Assembly (NCBI RefSeq): GCF_000473365.1
Contig: NZ_KI421517.1
Coordinates: 2,932,634 to 2,996,633 of the forward strand
Source of the DNA: Adhaeribacter aquaticus DSM 16391
GTDB taxonomy: Bacteria; Bacteroidota; Bacteroidia; Cytophagales; Hymenobacteraceae
Reading direction: 5' to 3'
Length of the DNA: 64,000 bases
Part shown: piece by piece, positions 7,703-16,597 of the stretch
Layout of the letters: the number at the start of each line of letters is the position of its first letter
Position numbering within the stretch: the first letter of the stretch is position 1
The notes under the pieces: generated by a model
Told to the model about the DNA's origin: nothing
Databases searched by the model: none
The model's input: the letters and a program-made list of their open reading frames with translations, nothing else
Program-made: the position numbers and the translations under genes

Positions 7703-8548
7703 ATGAAAACAACCTTTACTTTTTTAGGAGTTTTTTGGCTCCACTTTTTTGTTGTCATAGCTCCGGTTAAAGCTCAATACACTCCTAAATTAAGCCTAAA
7801 GAACAGCCTTCTTAGAAATGCTATTTTTGATAATGAAAAGCTCGCGCTTACAGGAGCATTAGGTATGTCTGTTATGAATAGTGATAACCGGGCCCGTGGA
7901 TACCAAAGCAAAGGCATAGGTTTAATTAAAGGCAATGGGTACGGTGTCAATGCAAGTGTGGGAGCACTTTATCAAGTGGTGCCAAATATAGGAGTTTCCG
8001 GAAGTTTGGAATATAATCAGTTTAAAGGCTTGCAAGACCAGGAAGCACCGGTAGAGAAGAGAACAGGTAGTTTTACCTTTCAATCCAATGTAATAGCGGC
8101 TTCCTCTTCTGTTGTTATAAATCTAGCGCCCAAAAACACGATTGCTAAATTTAATAAACCTACCGGACACGTACGGTTTTCAGATTCTCCTTTCGAAAAC
8201 TTTATTCATATTATTCAGAAACATTGTGTCGCATTGCCTTATGTTAAAGCAGGTGTTTCTATAATTCAAGTTAAAGCGGCTACGCTTACGGGTAACGATT
8301 TGGAAGTAGCAAATGGTAAAACACCTCTTTTCTCAGCTAGTCTCCCGGTAGGTGGTGGTATCCGGCTCCGATATTCCGATAATATAAGTATTGCTCCTGA
8401 ATTTACCTACAACTTAACCTTTTCCGATTACCTGGATAATACAAAAATGAAAGGTGGGTATCTGGGGCCAAATGATAATTTTGTAAGCGGTGCCATAAAA
8501 ATATTCTATACACCAGCTGGTCCAAAGAAAAAGATCAGACAATTATAA
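7703..8548 (+). CDS. Outer-membrane beta-barrel protein, paralogue B
   Basis: 281 residues with a signal peptide cleaved near PVKAQ-Y and the same layout as the gene at 5339. Roughly half the residues match by eye, including SVMNSDNR, GNGYGVN, YNQFKGLQD and the closing strand FVSGAIKIFYTP. Equal length and shared turns show a duplication that has since diverged mainly in the signal peptide and the middle loop (about residues 145-175). No substrate or partner can be named. A hairpin terminator follows 45 bp after the stop. Confidence 0.7.
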   Translation: MKTTFTFLGVFWLHFFVVIAPVKAQYTPKLSLKNSLLRNAIFDNEKLALTGALGMSVMNSDNRARGYQSKGIGLIKGNGYGVNASVGALYQVVPNIGVSGSLEYNQFKGLQDQEAPVEKRTGSFTFQSNVIAASSSVVINLAPKNTIAKFNKPTGHVRFSDSPFENFIHIIQKHCVALPYVKAGVSIIQVKAATLTGNDLEVANGKTPLFSASLPVGGGIRLRYSDNISIAPEFTYNLTFSDYLDNTKMKGGYLGPNDNFVSGAIKIFYTPAGPKKKIRQL

Positions 8549-8593
8549 TTTCAGTTGCTCAAATTAGTTTAAATAGTAAAGTTAATGTAATTT

Positions 8594-8631
8594 ATACCCT
8601 GTGTGCCACAAAAGTATACAGGGTATTTTTA
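8594..8631 (+). terminator. Terminator after paralogue B
   Basis: ATACCCTGT at 8594-8602 pairs with ACAGGGTAT at 8618-8626, followed by TTTT. Confidence 0.7.
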
Positions 8632-8800
8632 TATAATTAAACAAACGAGGCGGAGAGTTGATACTAAGTTATATAAATGGAATCTGGTAACCGGCCCTCT
8701 AAGGGGATTTTATTTCTTTATAATTTTTCGGCTTACAATCAGGTGGTAATTGGATTGAGCCGGAACGACTTTATTAGGAAATCAAAATTACATTAAATAT

Positions 8801-8838
8801 AAAAAGGAAGGGCTGCATTAATGCGGCCCTTCCTTTTT
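8801..8838. terminator. Bidirectional terminator
   Basis: AAAAAGGAAGGGC pairs perfectly with GCCCTTCCTTTTT around a TGCATTAATGCG loop. A and T runs on both sides allow action in either direction, and it faces the small minus-strand gene ending at 8950. Confidence 0.75.
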
Positions 8839-8949
8839 ATCAAAAACAGGTATTGTATTTATACGGTGTTTCCGTTTATAAGTTATATTACTACTTGGTT
8901 AACCGGTTTTTCTGCTGTTTAATTGGAATAACCGTTGCTTAAATTTAAC

Positions 8950-9108
8950 TTAAGATTTTTGGCCAGACGCGCTTTTAGCTTTAGCCAGTAAATCTTTAAG
9001 CTTTTTTAATCGCAGTTCATCCTGTTTTTTGTTTAAAACATTTTCTGGTAAATGCACAGAATAATTCTTTAGGTTGTTGTTTCCAGAAGGAGTAGAACTT
9101 TTAGCCAT
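8950..9108 (-). CDS. Small basic hypothetical protein
   Basis: The ATG at 9108 gives 52 residues: MAKSSTPSGNNN, then a short helical, Lys-rich body (KKQDELRLKKLKDLLAKAK). An upstream in-frame start at 9186 would add 26 hydrophobic residues, but the MAKS start matches how small cytosolic proteins of this kind begin. No family is recognised. It is divergent from the exonuclease gene at 9274. Confidence 0.4.
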   Translation of the reverse strand: MAKSSTPSGNNNLKNYSVHLPENVLNKKQDELRLKKLKDLLAKAKSASGQKS

Positions 9109-9273
9109 CCTGTATTTAGTTAAATATAAATTTTGTGGTATAAAGTTAATGAATACTTCTGCAAGTAGCACTACAAATAACATCATAACTTCATTAGTTT
9201 TTGATTGCCGGTAATAACTAATTTTGTTATAGTTATTTTACATCTAAATACCCGCGCCTGAGGTATAAGTACT

Positions 9274-9846
9274 ATGCGCTATGTTTCCATCGACTTAGAA
9301 ACTACTGGGACCGATCCTGATCGTCACCAAATAATTGAATTTGGGGCTGTAATAGAAAATACCCATAAAAACCTGGAACTGGAAAATTTGCCCCGGTTTA
9401 AACGTGTAGTAAAACACCCGGAATATATCGGAATGGCTTTTGCCTTAAATATGAATGCCCGGATTTTTCAGGAGTTAGTTCAGCCTACAGGTAGTACCCA
9501 GGTTTGTGCGGCTAATGAGCTTGCCGAACAATTTAAGGATTTTTTAGTGAACAATGGCTTTGATGCCGAAGAAAAAGGATATGTCCGTATTACCGCTGCC
9601 GGTAAAAACTTTGGCACGTTTGATCTGCAATTCCTTAATAAATTAACTAATTGGCTGGATCATATCCGGATTAGTCATAAGATTTTAGATCCTACTATGT
9701 ATTACATAAATTACCAGGAGGATGAAGCACTACCATCCCTGGAAGAATGTAAAAAGCGAGCTGGTTTTGAGGATGCTACTGTTACCCATGATGCCCTGGA
9801 TGATGCTTTAGATGTGGTGCGCCTGCTCCGCCAGCAATATCAATAA
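9274..9846 (+). CDS. DEDDh 3'-5' exonuclease (DnaQ-like)
   Basis: The 190-residue protein has the three Exo motifs of the DnaQ superfamily: YVSIDLETTG with Asp7 and Glu9, GKNFGTFDLQF in the middle, and HDALDDALD near the C-terminus (the H...D of DEDDh). These residues bind two metal ions that hydrolyse the 3' terminal nucleotide of DNA or RNA. It stands alone, with no polymerase domain, so it may be a repair or RNA-trimming nuclease, not the replicative proofreader. Function class is sure, substrate is not. Confidence 0.85.
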   Translation: MRYVSIDLETTGTDPDRHQIIEFGAVIENTHKNLELENLPRFKRVVKHPEYIGMAFALNMNARIFQELVQPTGSTQVCAANELAEQFKDFLVNNGFDAEEKGYVRITAAGKNFGTFDLQFLNKLTNWLDHIRISHKILDPTMYYINYQEDEALPSLEECKKRAGFEDATVTHDALDDALDVVRLLRQQYQ

Positions 9847-9981
9847 AAAAGCCAGAGACAGAAGTGACTTCAATTTAAAGCTAGCTAAAGTAGCTGCTTC
9901 CTGGCAATATTTTCCAATCTGCCGCCATTCATTCCTGATTAATATTCCTATATTGGGAAGCTTAAATATTAATCAGATTCT

Positions 9982-11259
9982 ATGAATCGGCTTTTTAAAA
10001 ATCTTACTTTTCGGGTTTTAGTTGCTATTATTTTAGGAGTATTAGTCGGTGCATTTTACCCGGCTACCGGAGCTAAACTAAAACCCTTGGGCGATATTTT
10101 TATCAATATGATAAAAATGGTAATTGCGCCGGTTATTTTTCTGACTATTGTGTTGGGAATTAGTAACATGGGCAACCTTAAAAAAGTAGGTCGGGTAGGC
10201 GGTAAGGCGCTGCTGTATTTTGAGATTGTTACCACTTTTGCTTTATTAATTGGACTGGTGATTGCAAACTGGGTAAAGCCAGGGGCCGGTTTGCCAACTG
10301 CTAATTTAGCAAAAGGAGATATTTCGGCGTATCAGAAAGGAGCCGAGGGGATAGATTGGGCTGAATTTTTTACGCATATAGTTCCCTCTAATGCTATTAA
10401 AGCTTTTGCCGAAGGCGATATTTTACAAGTTCTCTTTTTTGCTATTCTGTTTGGTGTTGGGTTGACTAAGCTGGAAACAACTGGTCATTCCGTTATTAGC
10501 ACATTTGAGAAGCTTTCAAAAGTATTTTTTAATATACTGGCTCTGGTCATGAAACTGGCTCCTATTGGAGCGTTTGGGGGGATGGCCTACAGTGTAGGTA
10601 AATTTGGCCTGGCTACGCTTATTCCGTTGGGGAAGCTCATGCTTAGTGTTTATGCCACCATGTTCCTGTTTATTTTCGTTGTGCTTAATTTAATATGCCG
10701 CTTATATGGCTTTAGCCTCTGGAAGTACCTAAAATTTATCAAGGAAGAAATATTAATTGTGTTAGGTACTTCTTCCTCGGAGTCGGTATTGCCCCAGATC
10801 ATGCAAAAGCTGGAGACTTTTGGGTGCTCCCGATCCGTAGTGGGCCTGGTTATTCCTACCGGTTATTCCTTTAACCTCGATGGCACCAGTATTTATTTAT
10901 CTATGGCGGTTATATTTCTTGCCCAAGTATTCCAGGTTGATTTAAGCCTGACCCAGCAATTAACCATTGTGGGTATTCTGATGGTTACGTCTAAAGGAGC
11001 CGCTGCTGTAACGGGCGGAGGTTTTATTGTGCTGGCGTCTACTTTAGGAGCCTTAAAAGTTATTCCGGTAGAAGGTATGGCGTTGCTGTTGGGCGTAGAT
11101 CGTTTTATGTCGGAGGCTCGCGCTATAACCAACTTAATTGGTAATGGCGTTGCTACCATAGTAGTGGCAAAAAGTGAAAATGAGTTTGATCCGATACAGC
11201 ATGAGTTGGCTTTAAAAGGTCAAAAAGTGGCTGCTTACGAGGTGGAAGTAAATAAATAA
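9982..11259 (+). CDS. Dicarboxylate/amino acid:cation symporter (DctA/GltP, SLC1 family)
   Basis: 425 residues with the usual eight membrane helices and two re-entrant loops of the SLC1 fold. Key motifs are present: the serine-rich hairpin GTSSSESVLP, the NLDGTSIY segment of helix 7 that binds sodium and substrate, SKGAAAVTGGGFI of the second hairpin, and SEARAITNLIGNGVA of helix 8, where Arg favours dicarboxylic substrates. It should import C4-dicarboxylates or acidic amino acids with sodium or protons at the inner membrane. The YdeI-family gene begins 9 bp downstream, so the two are probably cotranscribed. Confidence 0.9.
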   Translation: MNRLFKNLTFRVLVAIILGVLVGAFYPATGAKLKPLGDIFINMIKMVIAPVIFLTIVLGISNMGNLKKVGRVGGKALLYFEIVTTFALLIGLVIANWVKPGAGLPTANLAKGDISAYQKGAEGIDWAEFFTHIVPSNAIKAFAEGDILQVLFFAILFGVGLTKLETTGHSVISTFEKLSKVFFNILALVMKLAPIGAFGGMAYSVGKFGLATLIPLGKLMLSVYATMFLFIFVVLNLICRLYGFSLWKYLKFIKEEILIVLGTSSSESVLPQIMQKLETFGCSRSVVGLVIPTGYSFNLDGTSIYLSMAVIFLAQVFQVDLSLTQQLTIVGILMVTSKGAAAVTGGGFIVLASTLGALKVIPVEGMALLLGVDRFMSEARAITNLIGNGVATIVVAKSENEFDPIQHELALKGQKVAAYEVEVNK

Positions 11260-11268
11260 TCAGCCTGT

Positions 11269-11853
11269 ATGACACAAGTGTACGCGCAGGATCGGGAAGA
11301 ATGGCGAGCCTGGTTAGAACAAAATCACAAATTAGCCCCGGAAATTTATTTGGTTTTTTTAAAAAAGGGTACCGGTAAACCCTGTATAACTTATGAAGCA
11401 TCGGTAGAAGAGGCGCTGTGTTTTGGATGGATTGATGGCATAAGAAAAGGTTTGGATGCAGAAAGCTATACGTTACGGTTTACTCCCCGGAAGCGGGGTA
11501 GTATGTGGTCCTTAGCCAATAAAGAAAGAGTTGAAAAGCTAATGCAGGAAGGCCGGCTAACAGCCGAAGGATTAATGACGGTGGAAGATGCAAAAAAGAC
11601 AGGTAAATGGGAGGAGGCTTATTCCATGAAAGGACCGCAGGAACTTCCTGAAGATTTAAAACAAGCGCTTCTGTCCAACCCGCAGGCCTGGGAAAACTTC
11701 CATAATTTTAGCAATTCGGTACAATTTGTTTTTATCAGGCGGGTCGGTAAAATAAAGGGAAAAGAGCTTCGAGCCGAAAAAGTTAAGAAGGTAGTGGCAT
11801 TGTGCGAGCTCAATCTAAAACCAGTTGGCCCTGATGGTAAGTCCAGGTTATAG
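11269..11853 (+). CDS. YdeI/OmpD-associated family protein
   Basis: 194 residues with the family landmarks: an N-terminal W..WL.Q segment, YEASVEEALCFGWIDG with its SVEEAL and GWIDG core, and FTPRKRGSMWS. Members are small soluble proteins linked to bacteriocin or cationic-stress protection in enterobacteria, but their biochemical activity is not known. The length is normal. It starts 9 bp after the symporter stop, which suggests an operon of convenience. Confidence 0.8.
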   Translation: MTQVYAQDREEWRAWLEQNHKLAPEIYLVFLKKGTGKPCITYEASVEEALCFGWIDGIRKGLDAESYTLRFTPRKRGSMWSLANKERVEKLMQEGRLTAEGLMTVEDAKKTGKWEEAYSMKGPQELPEDLKQALLSNPQAWENFHNFSNSVQFVFIRRVGKIKGKELRAEKVKKVVALCELNLKPVGPDGKSRL

Positions 11854-11878
11854 TTTGCTTTTGTATTTATTTTAAGTC

Positions 11879-12766
11879 TTAGATAAAATTTAACTCCTGC
11901 AATAATTCCTTAGCCAGTAAAGCGCTGGCTTCTTTATCTTTAATTTCCAGCATAATATCTATATCCAGGCCATTCAGGTGCGTTAGAAATTCCCGGAACA
12001 TATCCAGTTCAATGGAAGCTGTATGTTTGCCTTTACGTTCACCAGGGGCTTGGGAGCTGTAATCCATCATTAAAATGCCATCTTCGGGGGGCCAGGTCTG
12101 GGAAGCCAATCTTAATGCTTCCTGCATGCTTTCGCCGTTATTCAGGCATTCGTGGTGGAAGTTATCAAAAAGTATCGGAATGCCAGTTTGTTCATGAATT
12201 TCCAGACAATCCTGTAAACTGTATAAGCGGTCGTCGTTCTCAATTACCAGGCGGGCCTTTATATTATCAGGTAACACGTGGTAAGCATCTACAAAGCGAC
12301 GGATAGCACTTGGTTTATCGCCGTAAACCCCCCCGCCATGTATTTGTAATTTAGCTGATTTATCCAGTTCCATTAAATCCATAATCGCACATTGATAAGC
12401 CAGTTCGGCAAAGCTGCTTTGTACAATGCGTTCTGTAGGAGAGTTTAGCACTACAAACTGATCGGGGTGCATGGAAATACGGAGCTGGTGCGCTTTTATG
12501 TAGTTGCCTATGCTCACTAAAGTATCTTTAAAATGATCTTTCCAATTATAAGAATTTATGGGATGTGAGCCAAATGGAACCATGTCTGAGCTCATCCGAA
12601 AAAACAGGAGCCCGTTCTGAACATTAAATTCCAGAATTTTCTGCAAGCAATCAAAATTAGTAGTCACCGTCTGGATCAAGCGCTCTTCGGAATAGGAGGC
12701 TAACCTAAAAGTAGTAGCCGAGGAGCAGGGAAGGGTTTCGTTGATGCAGGGATAACCAATTTTCAT
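11879..12766 (-). CDS. uvsE: UV damage endonuclease UvsE/UvdE
   Basis: 295 residues forming a TIM-barrel UVDE family enzyme. It begins MKIGYPCIN, as members of this family do, and carries the metal-binding strand ends RMSSDMVPF, RISMHPDQFVVLNSP, LQIHGGGVYGDK and RLVIENDDR, with IMLEIKDKE at the end. The enzyme nicks DNA 5' of cyclobutane dimers and 6-4 photoproducts using a cluster of Mn ions, which starts an excision repair path independent of UvrABC. It is transcribed alone, convergent with the YdeI-family gene. Confidence 0.93.
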   Translation of the reverse strand: MKIGYPCINETLPCSSATTFRLASYSEERLIQTVTTNFDCLQKILEFNVQNGLLFFRMSSDMVPFGSHPINSYNWKDHFKDTLVSIGNYIKAHQLRISMHPDQFVVLNSPTERIVQSSFAELAYQCAIMDLMELDKSAKLQIHGGGVYGDKPSAIRRFVDAYHVLPDNIKARLVIENDDRLYSLQDCLEIHEQTGIPILFDNFHHECLNNGESMQEALRLASQTWPPEDGILMMDYSSQAPGERKGKHTASIELDMFREFLTHLNGLDIDIMLEIKDKEASALLAKELLQELNFI

Positions 12767-12836
12767 AGTTGTTAATGCTAAGGTACAGACATTAAAACTG
12801 TATAAAATAAAATTGGTTTTGTTACTGAATCTAAAA

Positions 12837-13481
12837 TTAACGGAAACCTACATTCCGGTCTTTAAATAAGCTGTCGTAGGCCTGTTGTTTTTTTCGTTCT
12901 TCCAGCATTCTCTTCTCCTCAGCCATTTCCTGAAGTATTCGTTTTTCTTTTCCTTCCTTTGAGAGCATGTCGTAAAGCAGACTGGCCGGATTTTCAATGG
13001 TTGGGGCAGTAGGTTCAAATTTCTTTTCCGGATATAAGGGTTTTGGCTCTGGTGGTTTAACCACCACCCGGGGCTGCGCTGGTTTTTTCATATTGCGAAG
13101 TACCCGGTTTACTTTTTCATAATCCAGGCCGCCCACTACTTTTACTTCCGGTAGTTCATAAGATCCTTCCTCCAGTAATATATCTACATTCACATCGGCC
13201 TGTACTTGAGAATGTACTACGTAGTGTAAAGATTTGAATCCCAGCGCCCTAATTAATAAGGTGTCGCCGGGTTGTACCAGTATTTTAAATTTGCCGGCTT
13301 CATCTGAAATGGTGCCCCGGTTGATGCTTGGTTTAAGTATGGTAATACTAGGTAAAGGCTGACGGGTTTTGCTGTGCAATATGGTGCCACTTAGTACAAT
13401 ACGGGTATTCTGAGCCAGGCCACTGGTGCCATAACCAATTAAAAATATCCAGAATACCAGGCGCAGAAACCAGCCAACCAT
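12837..13481 (-). CDS. Secreted protein with a CarboxypepD_reg-like domain
   Basis: 214 residues: a signal peptide ending near GLAQ-N (residue 24), then a single carboxypeptidase-regulatory-like beta-sandwich (about residues 28-110) with LSGTILHSKTRQPLP and GTISDEAGKFKI. This is the domain found at the N-terminus of TonB-dependent receptors in Bacteroidota. The receptor barrel is absent. The tail is Pro/Lys/Glu-rich and probably helical at the end (KEKRILQEMAEEKRMLEERKK). It is likely a periplasmic or envelope-associated protein of unknown role. Confidence 0.7.
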   Translation of the reverse strand: MVGWFLRLVFWIFLIGYGTSGLAQNTRIVLSGTILHSKTRQPLPSITILKPSINRGTISDEAGKFKILVQPGDTLLIRALGFKSLHYVVHSQVQADVNVDILLEEGSYELPEVKVVGGLDYEKVNRVLRNMKKPAQPRVVVKPPEPKPLYPEKKFEPTAPTIENPASLLYDMLSKEGKEKRILQEMAEEKRMLEERKKQQAYDSLFKDRNVGFR

Positions 13482-13571
13482 AAATTAAAAGCAAATATTT
13501 AGTATTAGCCATAACGGCTAAATAAACTTAAAATTATGAAAATTTTGATTGTAGTAGCTACAGGATGTAAT

Positions 13572-13606
13572 AAAAAAGCTTGCCTTTACTGGAGGCAAGC
13601 TTTTTC
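13572..13606 (-). terminator. Terminator after the charged-tail lipoprotein gene
   Basis: AAAAAGCTTGCC and GGCAAGCTTTTT form a hairpin with a nine-base loop; on the minus strand it follows the gene ending at 13629. Confidence 0.75.
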
Positions 13607-13628
13607 TGGTAACTCAGATTAAGGAACC

Positions 13629-14345
13629 TTAATCTCTTTCTTTGATTTTAATTTTATGCGTTGGGGTTTCATATTTCATTTTGCCCGGCTCGCTCTTAAT
13701 TTTTGTATTACTGTCTTTGTACTTACGTTCCTCGCCTTTTATCTTCGACTCGTAGTTTTCGGTTTCTACTTTAGATTTACCCGGTTCTGCTTTTACTTTT
13801 ATATCCTGGGTTTTTACCTTCAGTTCGTCATCATCTACTTTAAGATTCGCGTGTGCGTTAGTGTTATCTATATCTAAAGATGGAGCTGGTTCATCAGCGC
13901 CTTCCGTCCAATACATATTGCGGTTTGTTTCGTAGGTACGGAATTGATCAGATGGCAAAATGGAACGAAATTCATTATCAATTTCCACATCTACAGCCTG
14001 TAGTTCCTGATACATACCGGTAGTATCCATGGTGCCACCATTGCGGCTGTTGGCCTGATATTTATTTCTGATTTCAGTAACTCGTTTTTCGCGTTGAGAA
14101 TATACATCCTGTACCCGCGATTCCATGGCCGGGTCGTAATGTACATCTGCAGCCAGACGAGAGGAGAAGCGTTTGGCCCGGTCGCGGTATTCTGCTTCAT
14201 AGGCGCTTTCTTCAGTAGCGGCTACACCACCATTATTTGCTTTACCCGAAACGGCAGTTTCTGAGGTATTATCAGTTTTTTTCATTCTTTCGCAGGCGGT
14301 GAAGGTTAAACTACCAGCGCACACCAGCATCAATAATTTTTTCAT
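13629..14345 (-). CDS. Lipoprotein with Lys-rich repeats at its C-terminus
   Basis: 238 residues beginning with a lipoprotein signal whose lipobox is FTAC (Cys18). The middle (about residues 50-150) is helical and charged, and includes a region around LPSDQFRTYETN that resembles Spy/periplasmic-chaperone-like helical repeats. The last 75 residues are a low-complexity beta-like tract with repeated K-I/V-K pairs and two copies of a K-x-EPGK-x-K-x-ET unit. It is presumably anchored to the envelope. No function is known; the adjacent gene at 14558 is another low-complexity lipoprotein. Confidence 0.65.
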   Translation of the reverse strand: MKKLLMLVCAGSLTFTACERMKKTDNTSETAVSGKANNGGVAATEESAYEAEYRDRAKRFSSRLAADVHYDPAMESRVQDVYSQREKRVTEIRNKYQANSRNGGTMDTTGMYQELQAVDVEIDNEFRSILPSDQFRTYETNRNMYWTEGADEPAPSLDIDNTNAHANLKVDDDELKVKTQDIKVKAEPGKSKVETENYESKIKGEERKYKDSNTKIKSEPGKMKYETPTHKIKIKERD

Positions 14346-14477
14346 AGTATATTTCTAAAGTTAACTATATCTTATTTGTACTTTATCTTTTATAAAGATA
14401 TAATGCCTTTTACGAATACACTTTTATTTGGTTGAGAATTGTATTTTGGTAAGGGGTGGCGTGGAGTGAAAATAAAT

Positions 14478-14515
14478 AAAAAAGCTCAACCTCCCTAAGG
14501 AACTTGAGCTTTTTT
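14478..14515 (-). terminator. Terminator after the GTTAG-repeat lipoprotein gene
   Basis: AAAAAGCTCAA pairs with TTGAGCTTTTT, with T-rich flanks on the minus strand; it lies 40 bp past the stop at 14558. Confidence 0.75.
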
Positions 14516-14557
14516 ATTTATTATATATTCGGCTTAACCCGAATAGGTTCCTTTGAA

Positions 14558-15013
14558 TTATCTGCCAGTAGTTGCGCCTCCACCAGCACCGCCAGCAGTA
14601 GTACCTGTTCCACCAGCAGTAGTTCCGGCTGTGGTGCCTGTACCACCAGCTGTTGTACCCGTTCCTCCAGCAGTAGTACCTGTACCACCAGCTGTAGTTC
14701 CGGCTGTAGTGCCTGTACCACCAGCTGTTGTTCCAGTTCCGCCAGCAGTAGTACCCATGCCACCAGCGGTAGTTCCGGCTGTAGTGCCTGTACCACCAGC
14801 TGTTGTTCCAGTTCCGCCAGCAGTAGTGCCCATGTCACCGGCAGTTGTGCCAGTACCGCCCATACCAGTTGTGTCAGAGCTCATTCCTGCATCACTACCC
14901 ATTTCAGTTTCTGTAGTGGTAGTTTCTTCATTGTGGCCTTCTTGGTTGCTGCCGCCGCAGGAAGCAAAAGTGAATGCGCCTACGCAACTTAAAATCATTA
15001 ATACCTTTTTCAT
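14558..15013 (-). CDS. Lipoprotein with Gly/Thr-rich tandem repeats
   Basis: 151 residues. The N-terminus is a lipoprotein signal with lipobox FASC (Cys19), then a short acidic linker, and then almost nothing but Gly, Thr and Ala in GTTAG/GTTAGG units. At DNA level three 75-bp copies (14619-14693, 14694-14768, 14769-14843) give a 25-residue repeat. The composition suggests an unstructured or fibre-like surface segment, and the number of repeats could vary by slippage. The plus-strand frames here are open only because the repeat has no stops. The function is unknown. Confidence 0.6.
   Translation of the reverse strand: MKKVLMILSCVGAFTFASCGGSNQEGHNEETTTTETEMGSDAGMSSDTTGMGGTGTTAGDMGTTAGGTGTTAGGTGTTAGTTAGGMGTTAGGTGTTAGGTGTTAGTTAGGTGTTAGGTGTTAGGTGTTAGTTAGGTGTTAGGAGGGATTGR
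14619..14843. repeat. Three 75-bp tandem repeats inside a lipoprotein gene
   Basis: Each unit begins GTAGTTCCGGCTGT and is built of smaller 24-27 bp segments. Copies two and three differ at few bases, so duplication looks recent. The period is a multiple of three, so gain or loss keeps the frame. Confidence 0.8.
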
Positions 15014-15201
15014 AGCTTTTTTATAATTGTTAATAAATAATAAATTTTATTCAAAACTTTTTAAATCAGCATTTTAAACGAGTAAGCTTTAATTAAGTTT
15101 TCGGTATTTGTAGATAATTTTTTAATTGTATATGTATTTGATTAAAAATATAAAAAAAATTTATTCCTTATGAATAAAAACCGCTGTTAAACCTTTTAAA
15201 T

Positions 15202-16461
15202 TTACTTTTTACTCCTTAATTCAATTAAAGTTATCTCGGGTAAAAAGCCCACCCGACCCGGATAACCCAGAAAACCAAGGCCAACATTTACATATAAAAA
15301 TTGTTTGTTTTTTTGGTAAAGCCCGGCCCATTGCTTGTATACATATTGTACCGGACTCCATCGCAACCCGGGTATATTAATGCCAAACTGCATGCCGTGG
15401 GTATGCCCCGAAAGGGTTAGGTCAATGTTCTGGAATTTAGTGTTGATCTCTCCGTCCCAATGCGAAGGGTCGTGGGAAAGAAGTAATTTAAAAGGAATGG
15501 TTTCAGAACCGGCATAAGCTTTAGCCAAGTTACCATATTTAGGAAAATTCATGCGGGTGCTCCAGTTTTCTACACCCAAAACGGCTATTTGAACACCTTC
15601 TTTTTCTAAAAGTATATGCTCGTTTAATAATAGCCGCCAACCAATTTCCTGATGGGCCTGTTTTAACCGGTTTAAATTTTTAACCTTTGCTTCCTGGCTT
15701 TCCCAGCTAACATAATCCCCATAATCGTGATTGCCCAGAATGGAATAACAGCCGTCTTTGGCTTTAATTTGTTTTAAAGTAGCTATATGCGGAAAAACTT
15801 CATTAGCCCGGTTGTTAACTAAATCGCCGGTAAATAAGAAAAGATCTGGATTTTGTTTGTTAATAATCGCAACAGCTTTTTTTAAAGGATTAATGCTGGT
15901 AAAGCTGCCTGCGTGCAAGTCGGTAATTTGTAAAATTTTGTAACCATCGAAAGCCTGCGGCAGATTCGGAAATTGAAGAGTTACTTTTTTTACCTGATAC
16001 TGATACGCCCCTTTTACCATGCCATAAAGAAGGGCTACTGTAGGTATAGCTCCCACCCCCAAGGCAATTTTATTAAGAAACTCATTTCGCGATATTTTTA
16101 TTTTCCCGGCATCAGGCATGTTAGGGGCTGTGGCGAAAATATAGTTTACAATAAACTTCAGTAGCCGGATTCCATCATCCAGTAATAAAAATACTACTAT
16201 TACCAATTTGCCGGCAAAAATGGCAAACAAGGTATTGATTAAGTAGGTCTGGTAGTGGCTATGCGACGACCGGGGAGTGAGAATGGCTACAAATGTTGTT
16301 ATGGCTGTTATTACGAAAACTCCCCAAAATAGCCAAAATATAAGGCGTTGGTACCGCAGGGATAAACTTTGCGTTACCGTCCGGATTGCCTGAAAAACGT
16401 ACCATTCTACCAGGAATACCAGCAGAATAATGATTGATATGGTAATAAATCTTGAAAGCAT
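15202..16461 (-). CDS. Membrane-anchored metallophosphoesterase
   Basis: The ATG at 16461 gives 419 residues; the TTG five codons upstream is a weaker choice. The N-terminal 150 residues hold about four hydrophobic helices. The rest is a calcineurin-like phosphoesterase with all metal-binding blocks: ITDLHAG, FTGDLVNN, LGNHDYGDY, LLSHDPSHW and LSGHTHGMQFG. It resembles the YkuE/YaeI group, whose members act on phospholipids such as UDP-diacylglucosamine or on unknown phosphoesters at the membrane. The active site faces one side of the inner membrane; the substrate is not predictable. Confidence 0.85.
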   Translation of the reverse strand: MLSRFITISIIILLVFLVEWYVFQAIRTVTQSLSLRYQRLIFWLFWGVFVITAITTFVAILTPRSSHSHYQTYLINTLFAIFAGKLVIVVFLLLDDGIRLLKFIVNYIFATAPNMPDAGKIKISRNEFLNKIALGVGAIPTVALLYGMVKGAYQYQVKKVTLQFPNLPQAFDGYKILQITDLHAGSFTSINPLKKAVAIINKQNPDLFLFTGDLVNNRANEVFPHIATLKQIKAKDGCYSILGNHDYGDYVSWESQEAKVKNLNRLKQAHQEIGWRLLLNEHILLEKEGVQIAVLGVENWSTRMNFPKYGNLAKAYAGSETIPFKLLLSHDPSHWDGEINTKFQNIDLTLSGHTHGMQFGINIPGLRWSPVQYVYKQWAGLYQKNKQFLYVNVGLGFLGYPGRVGFLPEITLIELRSKK

Positions 16462-16597
16462 ATATAAATAATCCAAAAGGGATTGCCAGCCTGATACGCA
16501 AATCGTGGTGGTTTGGGTAGCCGGGTGTATTTTAATTTTTTTTGGTAATGTTGAACTAAATTCAGGGACAAAGGCCTAATAGAAATAAAATATTATT

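Larger units (their letters stand above)
8549..8949. other. Intergenic stretch holding two terminators
   Basis: Apart from the hairpins at 8594 and 8801, no gene or RNA is seen in these 400 bases. Confidence 0.5.

Noticed and set aside
9109-9186. Hydrophobic N-terminal extension of the small basic protein at 8950
   Set aside because: The inner ATG at 9108 yields a plausible soluble small protein; the extension is not typical of a signal peptide.
14504-15026. Pro/Val- and Ser/Cys/Thr-rich plus-strand frames over the repeat lipoprotein
   Set aside because: They are open only because the 75-bp repeat lacks stops in any frame; the minus-strand frame has a real lipoprotein signal and a terminator.
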